Assembly: GCA_047514575.1 (NCBI GenBank)
Contig: JAKZYH010000503.1
Span: 1-33,677, forward strand
Origin: CAUZIZ01 sp047514575
Lineage (GTDB): Bacteria; Acidobacteriota; UBA6911; RPQK01; JAJDTT01
DNA: 33,677 nucleotides
Reading direction: 5' to 3'
Shown: piece by piece, positions 7,364 to 15,013 of the stretch
How the letters are laid out: every line of letters starts with the position of its first letter
Position numbering within the stretch: the first letter of the stretch is position 1
Program-made: the position numbers and the translations under genes
The notes under the pieces: generated by a model
The model's input: only the letters and a program-made list of their open reading frames with translations
Database searches by the model: none
What the model was told of the DNA's origin: nothing

Positions 7364-9802
7364 TCAGTCCTCCAATTTGAGGACCTTCGACAACCGCCGG
7401 GAGGGGTGCAGTCTGCGAAGCGTTCGCCGCATTTCGGTGATCGGACCCGAAACCGCAGCTGCCCTGCGACCGACGCTTGCGGATCGGGCGGCGCGGGCGA
7501 TACTCCTACGAAGGTCTGGATCGCACGACGCAAAAAAGAGCAGTTCGTCTCCGATACCCTCTAGCAGATCTGGGAAGTGGTCGCTCTTCAATCCGAAGCC
7601 CCGACACAGGCCGTCGCAGAGTCGCTGGCTCTCATGCGCTTCGAATAGGTTGGCGAAGGTCTCCATCCCGGCAAAGCCTTCTGCTGCCCTTCGTTTATGG
7701 GCCCGATGAACAGGCGGGGGACGCTTGGGCAGTTCAGCTTTCAGGACGGCTTCCGCATTCACGATTCCTGCGCCAAATCGGCGAGTATCCCAGTTTTCAG
7801 GGAGCTGCGCGGTCGACTTCAGAATCTCTCGGAAGACCCCCGTGAGGTTTGACTTCCCAAACCTCCTGATCAGCTTGTCACGCCCCTTGAGGGAGAGCCA
7901 GAGGGCCGCGACCCCGGCTGTAGCGGAGACCGAGTAAGAAGTACCGTCACCCATTCCTATTTTAAACTCTGGATTCCCCTCCTTCTTGCGAGCCGTCGCT
8001 CTCCAGACAGACTCACCTGGTGCTGAGATGTCTACGCTTCGGCCCCGACTCGATCCCCACCAGGGGAGGCGCCGGACATTGGTGCCCGCCACGGCGATCA
8101 CCTCGTCGAAGGCGGCCGGCCAGGCCACGATTCCAACGTAGTTGCCCGCCGCCGCCAGGACGATTACACCCTCTTGCTCGGCCCGTCGTACTGCCCGCAA
8201 CAGGCTCCGACTCCAGAATCCTCCTAGACTAATCGAGATCACATGACAGCCTTGGTCAATTGCGCGATGGATCGCGCGAATCAGGTTTCCCATGGACAAG
8301 AGCACCACTGAGTGACTCACGCGAAGAGGAGCCAGGTGAGCGGCAGGCGCGACTCCACTCACGTGGCCGCCGGCGTTCTCAGGACCCATCGCGCTCATGA
8401 TCACGCTGGCAGTCCCTGTTCCATGGCCGGGAAAACTCAGAAGTTGATCGTCGATGAGTGGGTCCAAGGCCGACTTGTCATTGTCGACAAAGTCAAAGCC
8501 GCGATCGACGTCGATTCGGCGGTCGCCCGATTGTTGAGTCCATATCTCCGGATGTTCCTGGTAACCCGTGTCAGGATGGCCGATTCGCACGCCAGCGCCT
8601 TCGCTTCCGGGGTCCGGAAACAGGTCCCAGGCCTGATGGGCCCGAATCTGCTTTAAACTCCATTCAGGATCGCTCTTTGCCTCAGGTAGATCTCCAATCG
8701 ATATGCCAGAGGCACGAATATTTCCTGATGGTTCACGTACTGGATCATGACGGTCCCGCCAAATCCCGAGAGCAGCCACGAAAAGTGGTTCTGCATCCAC
8801 AACACCTGGTGTCTCGCGCAATCTGTAGGTGAGATCCCACGCCTCGTCAACGCCAAGGTGGCGCTTGGGAAACAGCTCGAACTGATCTGAACCTGGCTCG
8901 ACGGAGCAGCGAAGATCATAGTCTTTACCAAGGACCTGAGAGGCAATCTTCTCAGCGAAAGATTGCGCCGATTTTTCTGGACCAGCCACCTGGATCGCGA
9001 AGCATTCGAATTCAGGAACGGGTGTCGAGGCTTGTGGAGCGCCAATACCCCCCGGAAGATTGGCCTTCGTGTACCGCTGCGCACGTCGTGTCAGGTTTGT
9101 CGCCAGTTTGATTTCGAGCCGTGCCTCGGCCTTCTTGTGGTGCGTGTGGACATAGGTGTCGTGGTCCTGAATCAAGGGATCGTAGAACCCGATATAGCCA
9201 CCCCGATTGATTCCAAAGGACCTCAGTGTCGTGCCCTCTTCATCGGAGGTTCCCAGGAAATCGTTTCGTCCACTCACCTCTTCGGTACTGGTGAAATAGA
9301 GGGGTAGAACGAAGTTCGAGACCGGGACTCCATCGATTTCGTAGGTCTCGCTTTGAACGGCATCACAGAGTTCGTACCAGTGAAAGACTTCCCGCTCTGG
9401 ATGTGCTGGGTGAGGGCCCTTGGCGAGCAGGTTGACCTCCGGATCCATGAGCATCTCGAGGGCCTCGTGCGACAGTGTAACGGACCACTCCTCTTCTAAG
9501 TTCTTAGCAATGTCCAAGAAGACGAAACCAAAGGGGATACCCCTTTGGTTCAGATCGTGATATCCAAGATAGTCCTCCTGATCCACGTCTTGGCACACGT
9601 AGATAATGCCCTGCCCTCTCAGGTTGCGGGGATTGTCGGGATCCGGCGAACCACCCAGAGTCCCCTCCAGACGGAGGACGGCAGTGCGATTCCAGTGGGG
9701 CGAAACGTCTTCCTGGATCTGTCGATTGATCGCTCGAATGACTCGCTGCAACTCGGAATCGGGAACCAGTCCATTTGTCCTATTGACCACCGAGATAAGC
9801 AT
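7364..9802 (-). CDS. Subtilisin-family (S8) protease with N-terminal zincin-like domain
   Basis: The C-terminal two thirds is a subtilase with a complete triad: Asp411 in 'HPDTGY', His460 in 'GHGTGTAS', Ser622 in 'GDGTSYSVSATAG', and an oxyanion 'AAAGN' segment between them. The first 200 or so residues form a separate domain found in several bacterial phyla, with a 'SHEALEMLMDP' helix, a 'WYELCDAVQ' segment and a 'VSNFVLPLYF' end. It recalls a degenerate or HExxE-type metallopeptidase core. No signal peptide is seen, so the enzyme may be cytosolic or leave by another route. I chose the ATG at 9802 because GAAAGGA stands just before it; the ATG at 9826 would add eight residues. The last 90 residues have no recognised domain. 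It is divergent from the lactone oxidase gene. Confidence 0.88.
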   Translation of the reverse strand: MLISVVNRTNGLVPDSELQRVIRAINRQIQEDVSPHWNRTAVLRLEGTLGGSPDPDNPRNLRGQGIIYVCQDVDQEDYLGYHDLNQRGIPFGFVFLDIAKNLEEEWSVTLSHEALEMLMDPEVNLLAKGPHPAHPEREVFHWYELCDAVQSETYEIDGVPVSNFVLPLYFTSTEEVSGRNDFLGTSDEEGTTLRSFGINRGGYIGFYDPLIQDHDTYVHTHHKKAEARLEIKLATNLTRRAQRYTKANLPGGIGAPQASTPVPEFECFAIQVAGPEKSAQSFAEKIASQVLGKDYDLRCSVEPGSDQFELFPKRHLGVDEAWDLTYRLRETPGVVDAEPLFVAALGIWRDRHDPVREPSGNIRASGISIGDLPEAKSDPEWSLKQIRAHQAWDLFPDPGSEGAGVRIGHPDTGYQEHPEIWTQQSGDRRIDVDRGFDFVDNDKSALDPLIDDQLLSFPGHGTGTASVIMSAMGPENAGGHVSGVAPAAHLAPLRVSHSVVLLSMGNLIRAIHRAIDQGCHVISISLGGFWSRSLLRAVRRAEQEGVIVLAAAGNYVGIVAWPAAFDEVIAVAGTNVRRLPWWGSSRGRSVDISAPGESVWRATARKKEGNPEFKIGMGDGTSYSVSATAGVAALWLSLKGRDKLIRRFGKSNLTGVFREILKSTAQLPENWDTRRFGAGIVNAEAVLKAELPKRPPPVHRAHKRRAAEGFAGMETFANLFEAHESQRLCDGLCRGFGLKSDHFPDLLEGIGDELLFFASCDPDLRRSIARAARSASVGRRAAAVSGPITEMRRTLRRLHPSRRLSKVLKLED

Positions 9803-10163
9803 TTTCGTCCTTTCCTTCGTCATCATGGGCCAGCGTTCTGATTCACAGAGGGTTCACACAATAGTTGCTATCAGAATAGTTTGGAGAATTAAGTCGCGTC
9901 AAGTACACTGCTAGTACTTTGGATCGTTTTCATCAAAATCGGTCTGAATCGAGACCGTGTCACGGACCTCGGTAATCGAGGTGACCTCTCGTCAGTGGGA
10001 TTCTTGGGGCACCAGAGATCAAGTTCTTTCGGACTTCCGATGGACTCCTCGTTTCCGGCTGGATATGGAGCAGCGCAGGAGTGGGCTAGGACCAGATTAC
10101 AGGTTCAGGGTGAGAACCTGTATTGTCCCGATCTGAAAACCGAAGGATAGGAGCGTTGAGATC
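9803..10163. promoter_or_regulatory. Divergent intergenic region with four perfect hairpins
   Basis: This region separates the protease gene (minus) from the oxidase gene (plus) and must hold both promoters, although I cannot assign clear -35/-10 pairs. Four perfect stems occur: AAGTAC/GTACTT (9901-9919), CGGTCT/AGACCG (9940-9957), ACCTCG/CGAGGT (9966-9982) and CAGGTTC/GAACCTG (10100-10120). The last lies 43 bases before the oxidase start. They could be operator half-sites or leader structures. No known riboswitch is recognised. Confidence 0.4.
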
Positions 10164-11483
10164 ATGACTGATGATTGGAAGAATTGGGCCAGGACTGTGG
10201 AGCACAGGGATCTGGAGGAAAAGTACAAGCCCGGGAATCTGTCGGAACTTATTTCCGACGTCAAGGACGCAGCAAGGAAAGGCTTGAAGTTGAGGGCTGT
10301 CGGCTCCGGACACGCCTGGTCCAACCTCGGGGTTCCTGCGCGAAGCCGGGGTGCGGTCATCGAAATGAAACGGCTGAAGAAGGTCCTCGGCCTAAAAGGC
10401 AATGTGGTCGAAGTAGAAGGCGGCATTAAGGTTGAAAACTTGAACAAGTGGTTGTTCAAGCGCAACTTGGCGCTGGAGAACATGGGGGATGCGAACCCGC
10501 AGAACATCGCTGGGGCGGTCTCTACTGAGACCCATGGTTCCGGGGTCGACCTGGGATCGCTCTCCGAATTTGTCGAGGGCATGAAGATCGTAAAGGCAGA
10601 TGGAGAGCTGCACACGTTGACACCGGCTGAGTTGAGGGCGGGACGGGTGTCGTTGGGCAAGCTGGGCGCCATCTACTCCGTAAGTCTAAGGGTCCGAGAG
10701 AGTTATTTTCTTCGTCACCAACAGAAGCTGGTGAGGTTTCGGGGCGAGAAAAAGAAGATCGAAGACCTCTTGAAGAACCGCCACCTGGAGTACTGGTACT
10801 ATCCGTATACAGGTCGGGCGGAGCGCATCGTCCGTTGGGAAGTCGATTCTACCAAGGAGGAAAACCCACTCGACATACTGGAAGAATGGTTCATCAAAGC
10901 CAGCACCGATACTATTGAAGTCCTGGGCATCTTTTCTCCAGAGAAACTACCCGGTTTGCTCAGAAGCAATGTTCGACCCGACAAGCCAGGCTTTCGTCCC
11001 TTTGAGCGTCAGGGTCCCTGGCACGAGATCCTCCTGGGAAAATCGAATGTATGGCGCCGCGTGGTCAAGACCTACACCATGGAGTACCAGTTTGACTACG
11101 ATCAACTGTGGCCCGCTTTTGACCAGTTGGAGCAGAGCATTCAGCTGGCGGCAAGAAAACGTGTCTTTATCGCCTCTCCCATTCAGATCCGATTTACAAA
11201 GAAAAGCGAGCGCAGTTTATTGAGCCACATGTCCTTCCAGCCCACAGTTTCCTTCAGCATAAGTTTTTTCAAGAAGCATAAGGGAGTCCACACCTGGCTT
11301 CCGGAAGTGGAGAAAAGACTTATCGACTTGGGCGGTAAACCCCACTGGGGGAAGATGTACTACGAACAGCCTGAGAAGAATCCCGCCTTCGAGAAAATCC
11401 GAAAAAAGCTTGACCCGAAGGGAGTCTTCTCCTTCGAGCAGGGTCCCTATCACCCCGAACCTGATGCCTTCCAGGACCCGTAG
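10164..11483 (+). CDS. FAD-dependent oxidase, D-arabinono-1,4-lactone oxidase family
   Basis: A 439-residue VAO-fold flavoenzyme that oxidises a sugar lactone or alditol with oxygen or another acceptor. The N-terminal FAD-binding domain shows 'VGSGHAWSNLG' (residues 47-56; His50 aligns with the histidine that carries covalent FAD in many relatives). 'NPQNIAGAVSTETHGSG' and 'LGAIYSVSLRV' follow, as in the PP-binding site. The C-terminal part ends with 'KPHWGKMYYEQ' and 'KLDPKGVFSFEQG', the signature of L-gulonolactone/D-arabinonolactone/alditol oxidases. An AGGATAGGAG run precedes the ATG. No signal peptide is seen, so the enzyme is probably cytoplasmic. The exact substrate is unresolved. Confidence 0.87.
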   Translation: MTDDWKNWARTVEHRDLEEKYKPGNLSELISDVKDAARKGLKLRAVGSGHAWSNLGVPARSRGAVIEMKRLKKVLGLKGNVVEVEGGIKVENLNKWLFKRNLALENMGDANPQNIAGAVSTETHGSGVDLGSLSEFVEGMKIVKADGELHTLTPAELRAGRVSLGKLGAIYSVSLRVRESYFLRHQQKLVRFRGEKKKIEDLLKNRHLEYWYYPYTGRAERIVRWEVDSTKEENPLDILEEWFIKASTDTIEVLGIFSPEKLPGLLRSNVRPDKPGFRPFERQGPWHEILLGKSNVWRRVVKTYTMEYQFDYDQLWPAFDQLEQSIQLAARKRVFIASPIQIRFTKKSERSLLSHMSFQPTVSFSISFFKKHKGVHTWLPEVEKRLIDLGGKPHWGKMYYEQPEKNPAFEKIRKKLDPKGVFSFEQGPYHPEPDAFQDP

Positions 11484-11495
11484 AAGATACGGGTC
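11475..11495. terminator. Bidirectional terminator hairpin spanning two stop codons
   Basis: A perfect 8-bp stem GACCCGTA/TACGGGTC with a 5-nt loop. The TAG of the oxidase (11481-11483) lies within it, and the TAG of the convergent lipase (11495-11497) starts at its last base. Only a short TATAT follows on the plus side and no long U-run is present. Efficiency is therefore uncertain, but placement between convergent genes supports a shared terminator. Confidence 0.6.
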
Positions 11496-12718
11496 TATAT
11501 GGCTGAGAGCCTCTTGAACAAGCTCTCATAGAACCTTCGCTGCCGGCCAATTTGAGTCAACTGAGGAAAGACACAGATGTCGGTATGGTCCATACCCCGT
11601 TCCCATTTGTAATACCACTTGCCAGTCTCGAAACTTTCGGGAGGTTTCTCATCCTGGAACTCTCCACCTACCTCATGTTTCCCGTTCGTATGGGGGTACT
11701 TCTGGGAGTAGGTGGACACGGCTCCATCGTTCTCCCACCACGCTTTACTGTTGAAGTCCGAGCCATGAATTGGTGCAGGGTTGAAAATCTTCTGGCCCAT
11801 ATAGGTCGCGGGTGCGAATAGCACCGGGTTCATCAGGAGCTGGGGATAGTACGTATCGCTGAACCAGGCCTTGCTGGTCTGCTCCGTGATGTAGGAAAAA
11901 TAGTTGGTGTCGGAGTAGGTTTTCCATACTCCGTTATCATGGTGGGCCCCTTGGAGCGAAAGGGTATAAACAGCGTTGTCCTTACCCCAAAGAAAGTTGG
12001 ACTCGGCTACGCGCTCCATATAGTCCGAAAACGATTCCCCATCCCTACGTTCGAACCCCCAGTGGTCCAGGTCGAAGTTGTAAATCGAGTCCAGGAGGCC
12101 ACCAGTTGCTGAAGTAAACACCTCTATCAGGCGAAGTAGAGGAATGGTGCCTCTGTTCTTTATCAACAGCCCCGTCTCCTTATCCGCACCGAAGAAGTAG
12201 ACCAAAGTACTGCCATTGGTGACCCCTGAGATGGTGCTGATGGACCGGACCCAGCGGTGGCTGCTCTTCCATCCAAAATGGTCTGTTTCGAATAAGTGCT
12301 GCAAACAGCGAATTGTGGGAGAGCCGAGACTGTGGCCCACCAGGTGAACCGGATTGCTCTCGCTCCAGTTTCGTACAAATGGATCCTTGGCGAAGTCGTC
12401 CCCGAATCGGCTGTGGCCGTGTTCCTTTGAATGCTGCTCTCCATAGTCGAACTGGGTGCCCTTGATCTGAGCTGCCATTTCGCAAGCGCGATCGTGCGCC
12501 GAACTCAACGGTCCGACGCTCGCCTCATGGACTCGTAAAGGAGTGGGCACCTTCAAGGCGCTTCCCCAGTAGTTCAGTCGTCCAAGTTCGTTGGCACCGA
12601 ACCCCAGAATCCCGTGCACAAGAATAACCGGATGATTGTTGGCCACTACTTCTCCTTCCTCGCTACAGCATGAGTCAGGTTGAAACCAGCTCTTTCCTGA
12701 GAACTCTAGCTCATTCAT
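11495..12718 (-). CDS. Family I.5-type lipase (alpha/beta hydrolase)
   Basis: A 407-residue hydrolase resembling Geobacillus/Staphylococcus lipases. 'HPVILVHGILGFG' forms the oxyanion region. The nucleophile is Ser130 in GHSLG, the acid is probably Asp331 in 'NDGAVST', and the base is His378 in 'MDHTD'; this spacing resembles the I.5 triad. 'VGPLSSAHDRACE', 'DYGEQHSKEHGHSRFG' and 'FDLDHWGF' match the segments carrying the structural zinc ligands of that family (here probably Asp76, His96, His102, Asp218). These enzymes hydrolyse acylglycerols and esters and are normally secreted, but no signal peptide is seen. The ATG has no evident Shine-Dalgarno, and just upstream the coding strand is a pyrimidine repeat. 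It is convergent with the oxidase. Confidence 0.85.
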   Translation of the reverse strand: MNELEFSGKSWFQPDSCCSEEGEVVANNHPVILVHGILGFGANELGRLNYWGSALKVPTPLRVHEASVGPLSSAHDRACEMAAQIKGTQFDYGEQHSKEHGHSRFGDDFAKDPFVRNWSESNPVHLVGHSLGSPTIRCLQHLFETDHFGWKSSHRWVRSISTISGVTNGSTLVYFFGADKETGLLIKNRGTIPLLRLIEVFTSATGGLLDSIYNFDLDHWGFERRDGESFSDYMERVAESNFLWGKDNAVYTLSLQGAHHDNGVWKTYSDTNYFSYITEQTSKAWFSDTYYPQLLMNPVLFAPATYMGQKIFNPAPIHGSDFNSKAWWENDGAVSTYSQKYPHTNGKHEVGGEFQDEKPPESFETGKWYYKWERGMDHTDICVFPQLTQIGRQRRFYESLFKRLSAI

Positions 12719-12780
12719 GGAAGCCGGTAAAGCGGAGTCAGGAAGAGGAGGAAGAGGAGGCTCAGGAAACCGAAAACGTT

Positions 12781-12921
12781 ACCCCGACGGGTTGTTACCG
12801 ACCGGGAACGAATTGCAACAACGCCTTCAGCGTAGAAAAGACAGGCGGCTTAAACCCAGGGTAGCTCGCTTCGCATTGCAACCCTGGGCTACGCGCAGTA
12901 ACACCTTCGGTGTAAGACAGG
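12781..12921. repeat. Cluster of small palindromes (REP-like)
   Basis: The 334-base gap between the lipase and VWFA genes begins with several short dyads: ACCC-CGAC-GGGT (12782-12793), ACGC/GCGT (12821-12833), CCCAGGGT/ACCCTGGG with an 18-nt loop (12855-12888), and ACACC-TTC-GGTGT (12901-12913). The second and fourth are both followed by AAGACAGG, a direct repeat flanking the central CCCAGGGT element. That central element shares its arms and a GCTAC tail with the larger structure at 23431-23662, so these belong to one interspersed family. No coding frame is supported here. Confidence 0.6.
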
Positions 12922-12966
12922 TCCCGTTCGCCGAGCTGTTCAGAGAGTAGAGACGTGCGACCCTAG

Positions 12967-13014
12967 GACGTTCCGACGTTCCAACGTCCAGACGTTCCGA
13001 CGTTCAGACGTATT
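12967..13014. repeat. Six-unit 8-nt tandem repeat (GACGTTCC)
   Basis: Six consecutive octamers with strict 8-nt period: GACGTTCC, GACGTTCC, AACGTCCA, GACGTTCC, GACGTTCA and GACGTATT. Each unit contains the palindrome ACGT. The array lies 39 bases beyond the end of the VWFA gene. It could be a replication-slippage tract or part of an interspersed repeat; no spacer-repeat alternation of CRISPR type is present. Confidence 0.7.
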
Positions 13015-13052
13015 CTCGAAGTCTCAGCCCGTTCACCGCAAACGTTCAGTAC

Positions 13053-14084
13053 TCACGATTCGGTGTATCTGGGTTCTACGTAGAATCGACGGTGTTGGAG
13101 TTGCAGTCGCTTGTTGTCTGGCTTGCCATCGCTGTCTACGTCCACCAACACCTTGATTTTCCTTTTCTTTCCCTTCGCTCGCTCGTTGAGTGGTGTGTAG
13201 CCAAGGGTGTACTGGAAGCGGATCATGGCGGCGATGGATTTCAGGACCTCGTCCATGTCAGCCTGGAAGCGGACCGTGTAGGATCTGCCGCCAGAGCTTT
13301 GGGAGAAGGCCCGCAGCGTGTTTCTGGACTGGTAGTGATTGAGACGGCCAATGTCACTCATGTAGGGATCCGCTCGCAGGGCGGACGCCTCTCCGATGCC
13401 TATGGAGTAGACCGGGACTCCCGCGTTGGCCACCACCTTGCGCGCCTCGTCGAAGTTGATCTTGCTCAGGGTATCCCGGCCCGTTGAGATCAGGAGGACG
13501 GCGGTTCGTCCCTCGACCCCGGACAACCCTGCATAGTCTATGTCGCCCGCCAGAGCAAACTCGAGCGCGTCGTACAGGGAACTCTCACGATAAAAGGGCG
13601 GATCCTTGGCGAGTCCTCTGAGGGAGTTGAAGAGCTTGCCACGGTGAGCTGTGAAGTCCGAGACCACCCTGGGTTTGATGTCAAAGGAGATCAGGGCGGC
13701 GTGGTCTTCTGGGTTCAGAATCTGGGCAATGAACTTGCCCGCTGGATAGACGACCTCACCCAGAAGTGGGAGGATACGCCTGCTGTATTCCAGCAGCAAG
13801 ACGATGTTCATGGGTGCTTCGCCACCAGTGAAGACCGACAGGGGCTGTTCGACCCCATCCTCCAGGATCTTGAATTGCTCCTTCTTGAGGTCTGTATAAA
13901 GGCGCCCCTCCTTGTCGATTACCACCACAGGAACCCGAACCACATCCGATTCAACCTTGAAACTGGGCCCTGGGTCCAGTGCGGACAAATCATCTGCTGC
14001 TAGTGCAGGGGTGGCCATGACTCCCATAAGAATGAAAATCAGTGTCAGGTACTCTCCCGTCGTCGCTCGTCCCGGCAATCTCAT
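13053..14084 (-). CDS. Secreted VWFA-related Acidobacterial domain protein
   Basis: A 343-residue exported protein with GGAGGAG before its ATG and a signal peptide ending at 'TPALAADD' (about residue 29). The opening 'FKVESDVVRVPVVVIDKEGR', 'LKKEQFKILEDGVEQPLSVF' and 'MNIVLLLEYSRR' are characteristic of the VWFA-related Acidobacterial family. The usual MIDAS D-x-S-x-S is replaced by E-Y-S-R-R, so metal-dependent binding may be altered. 'GRTAVLLISTGRDTLSKI' and 'VPVYSIGIG' give the rest of the A-domain core, and the C-terminal 'RFQYTLGYTP' segment is typical of this family. Function is unknown; an extracytoplasmic protein-binding role is likely. This gene is the main taxonomic marker in the window. 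Confidence 0.9.
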   Translation of the reverse strand: MRLPGRATTGEYLTLIFILMGVMATPALAADDLSALDPGPSFKVESDVVRVPVVVIDKEGRLYTDLKKEQFKILEDGVEQPLSVFTGGEAPMNIVLLLEYSRRILPLLGEVVYPAGKFIAQILNPEDHAALISFDIKPRVVSDFTAHRGKLFNSLRGLAKDPPFYRESSLYDALEFALAGDIDYAGLSGVEGRTAVLLISTGRDTLSKINFDEARKVVANAGVPVYSIGIGEASALRADPYMSDIGRLNHYQSRNTLRAFSQSSGGRSYTVRFQADMDEVLKSIAAMIRFQYTLGYTPLNERAKGKKRKIKVLVDVDSDGKPDNKRLQLQHRRFYVEPRYTES

Positions 14085-14230
14085 GAATCATCTCCTCCTT
14101 ACTGCTATTCGGATGGAATCTCGAGTAATTTGGATCAACGCCTTGTTTGAACGACGGTAGCGCGGCTGCTAGAATCGGCCCGAGTCAAGTAGGCCTGGGA
14201 TTTGGTCCCATCAACGGAAAGTAGAACGCC

Positions 14231-15010
14231 ATGGGAAAAGTCGATCTCAACTTCAAGCCCTCGGTACCGGTCTTCGACGCCAATGTCGCCTTGGGACGTC
14301 GGCACGACCAAAGAGTCAACAAGGACACTCCAGAGCAGCTATTCGAGGAAATGGGCCGGGCAGGAGTGGATCGTGCGCTGGTCTGGCATCCTCACGGTGT
14401 CGCCTACGACTCCATCGAGGGCAACCTCATCCTGATGGAGTTGATCCACGGTGATTCGAGGCTGGTGCCGCAGTTCCTCTGCAATCCCTCCTTCGACGAC
14501 TTCGATGCCCTTACCCGAAGCATCAAGGACGCTGCGGTTCGCTCCCTTCGGATGGTGCCTCAGTATCAGCACTATCCCTTCCGGGAGTGGGTGGTGGGTC
14601 CCTGGCTGGAATGGATGGAGCGGGAAGGCATAGCTCTTTGGCTTCCCAGCACCTATACGGTCTTCGGGAATACCACGGAGCTGAATGCGTCGGACGTCTA
14701 CGACACGATCAAAGAGCATCCTCACCTCAATGTGGTGCTCAGCGAGATCCATTACTCCAATGTCTCCTGGGCGGTGCCGCTGCTGAAGAGTTTGCCCAAC
14801 ATGCACGTGGAGACCTCACGATTGACCATAGCAGATCCTGTCAATCGCTTCCTCGAGTTCATGGACGAGGAACGGATCCTCTTCGGGTCCCGGTATCCCG
14901 ACTCTGCTATGGGTGTCCATGTGTACGCGCTGCACCATATGGGGCTGAGCCAATCCACCGTTCGGGCCATTTGCTCAGGCAACCTGGAACGCCTCCTGGG
15001 AATGGGTTAG
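14231..15010 (+). CDS. Amidohydrolase-like protein lacking metal ligands (predicted pseudoenzyme)
   Basis: A 259-residue TIM-barrel protein of the amidohydrolase-2 type, clearly homologous in layout to the next gene, but the active-site positions are altered. The usual D-x-H-x-H is 'FDANVALG' (Asn18, Ala20). The strand-5 His region is 'LPSTYTV', the 'MAHAGG' His is 'LSEIHY' (Glu172), and the 'FGTD' Asp is 'FGSR' (Arg221). The barrel itself looks intact and the frame is open, so loss of catalysis rather than gene decay is suggested. It ends three bases before the ATG of the catalytic paralogue, so the two are probably co-translated and may form a complex. Confidence 0.82.
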   Translation: MGKVDLNFKPSVPVFDANVALGRRHDQRVNKDTPEQLFEEMGRAGVDRALVWHPHGVAYDSIEGNLILMELIHGDSRLVPQFLCNPSFDDFDALTRSIKDAAVRSLRMVPQYQHYPFREWVVGPWLEWMEREGIALWLPSTYTVFGNTTELNASDVYDTIKEHPHLNVVLSEIHYSNVSWAVPLLKSLPNMHVETSRLTIADPVNRFLEFMDEERILFGSRYPDSAMGVHVYALHHMGLSQSTVRAICSGNLERLLGMG

Positions 15011-15013
15011 GTC

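Noticed and set aside
12967..13014. CRISPR or iteron origin
   Set aside because: An 8-nt period without spacers excludes CRISPR. No replication initiator gene or AT-rich unwinding region is nearby, so an origin is not supported.
13053..13055. UGA readthrough at other TGA-ended genes (VWFA, second amidohydrolase, FnIII protein, propeller protein)
   Set aside because: I translated beyond these stop codons where practical and saw neither family-like sequence nor an obvious GGU-loop hairpin after the TGA.
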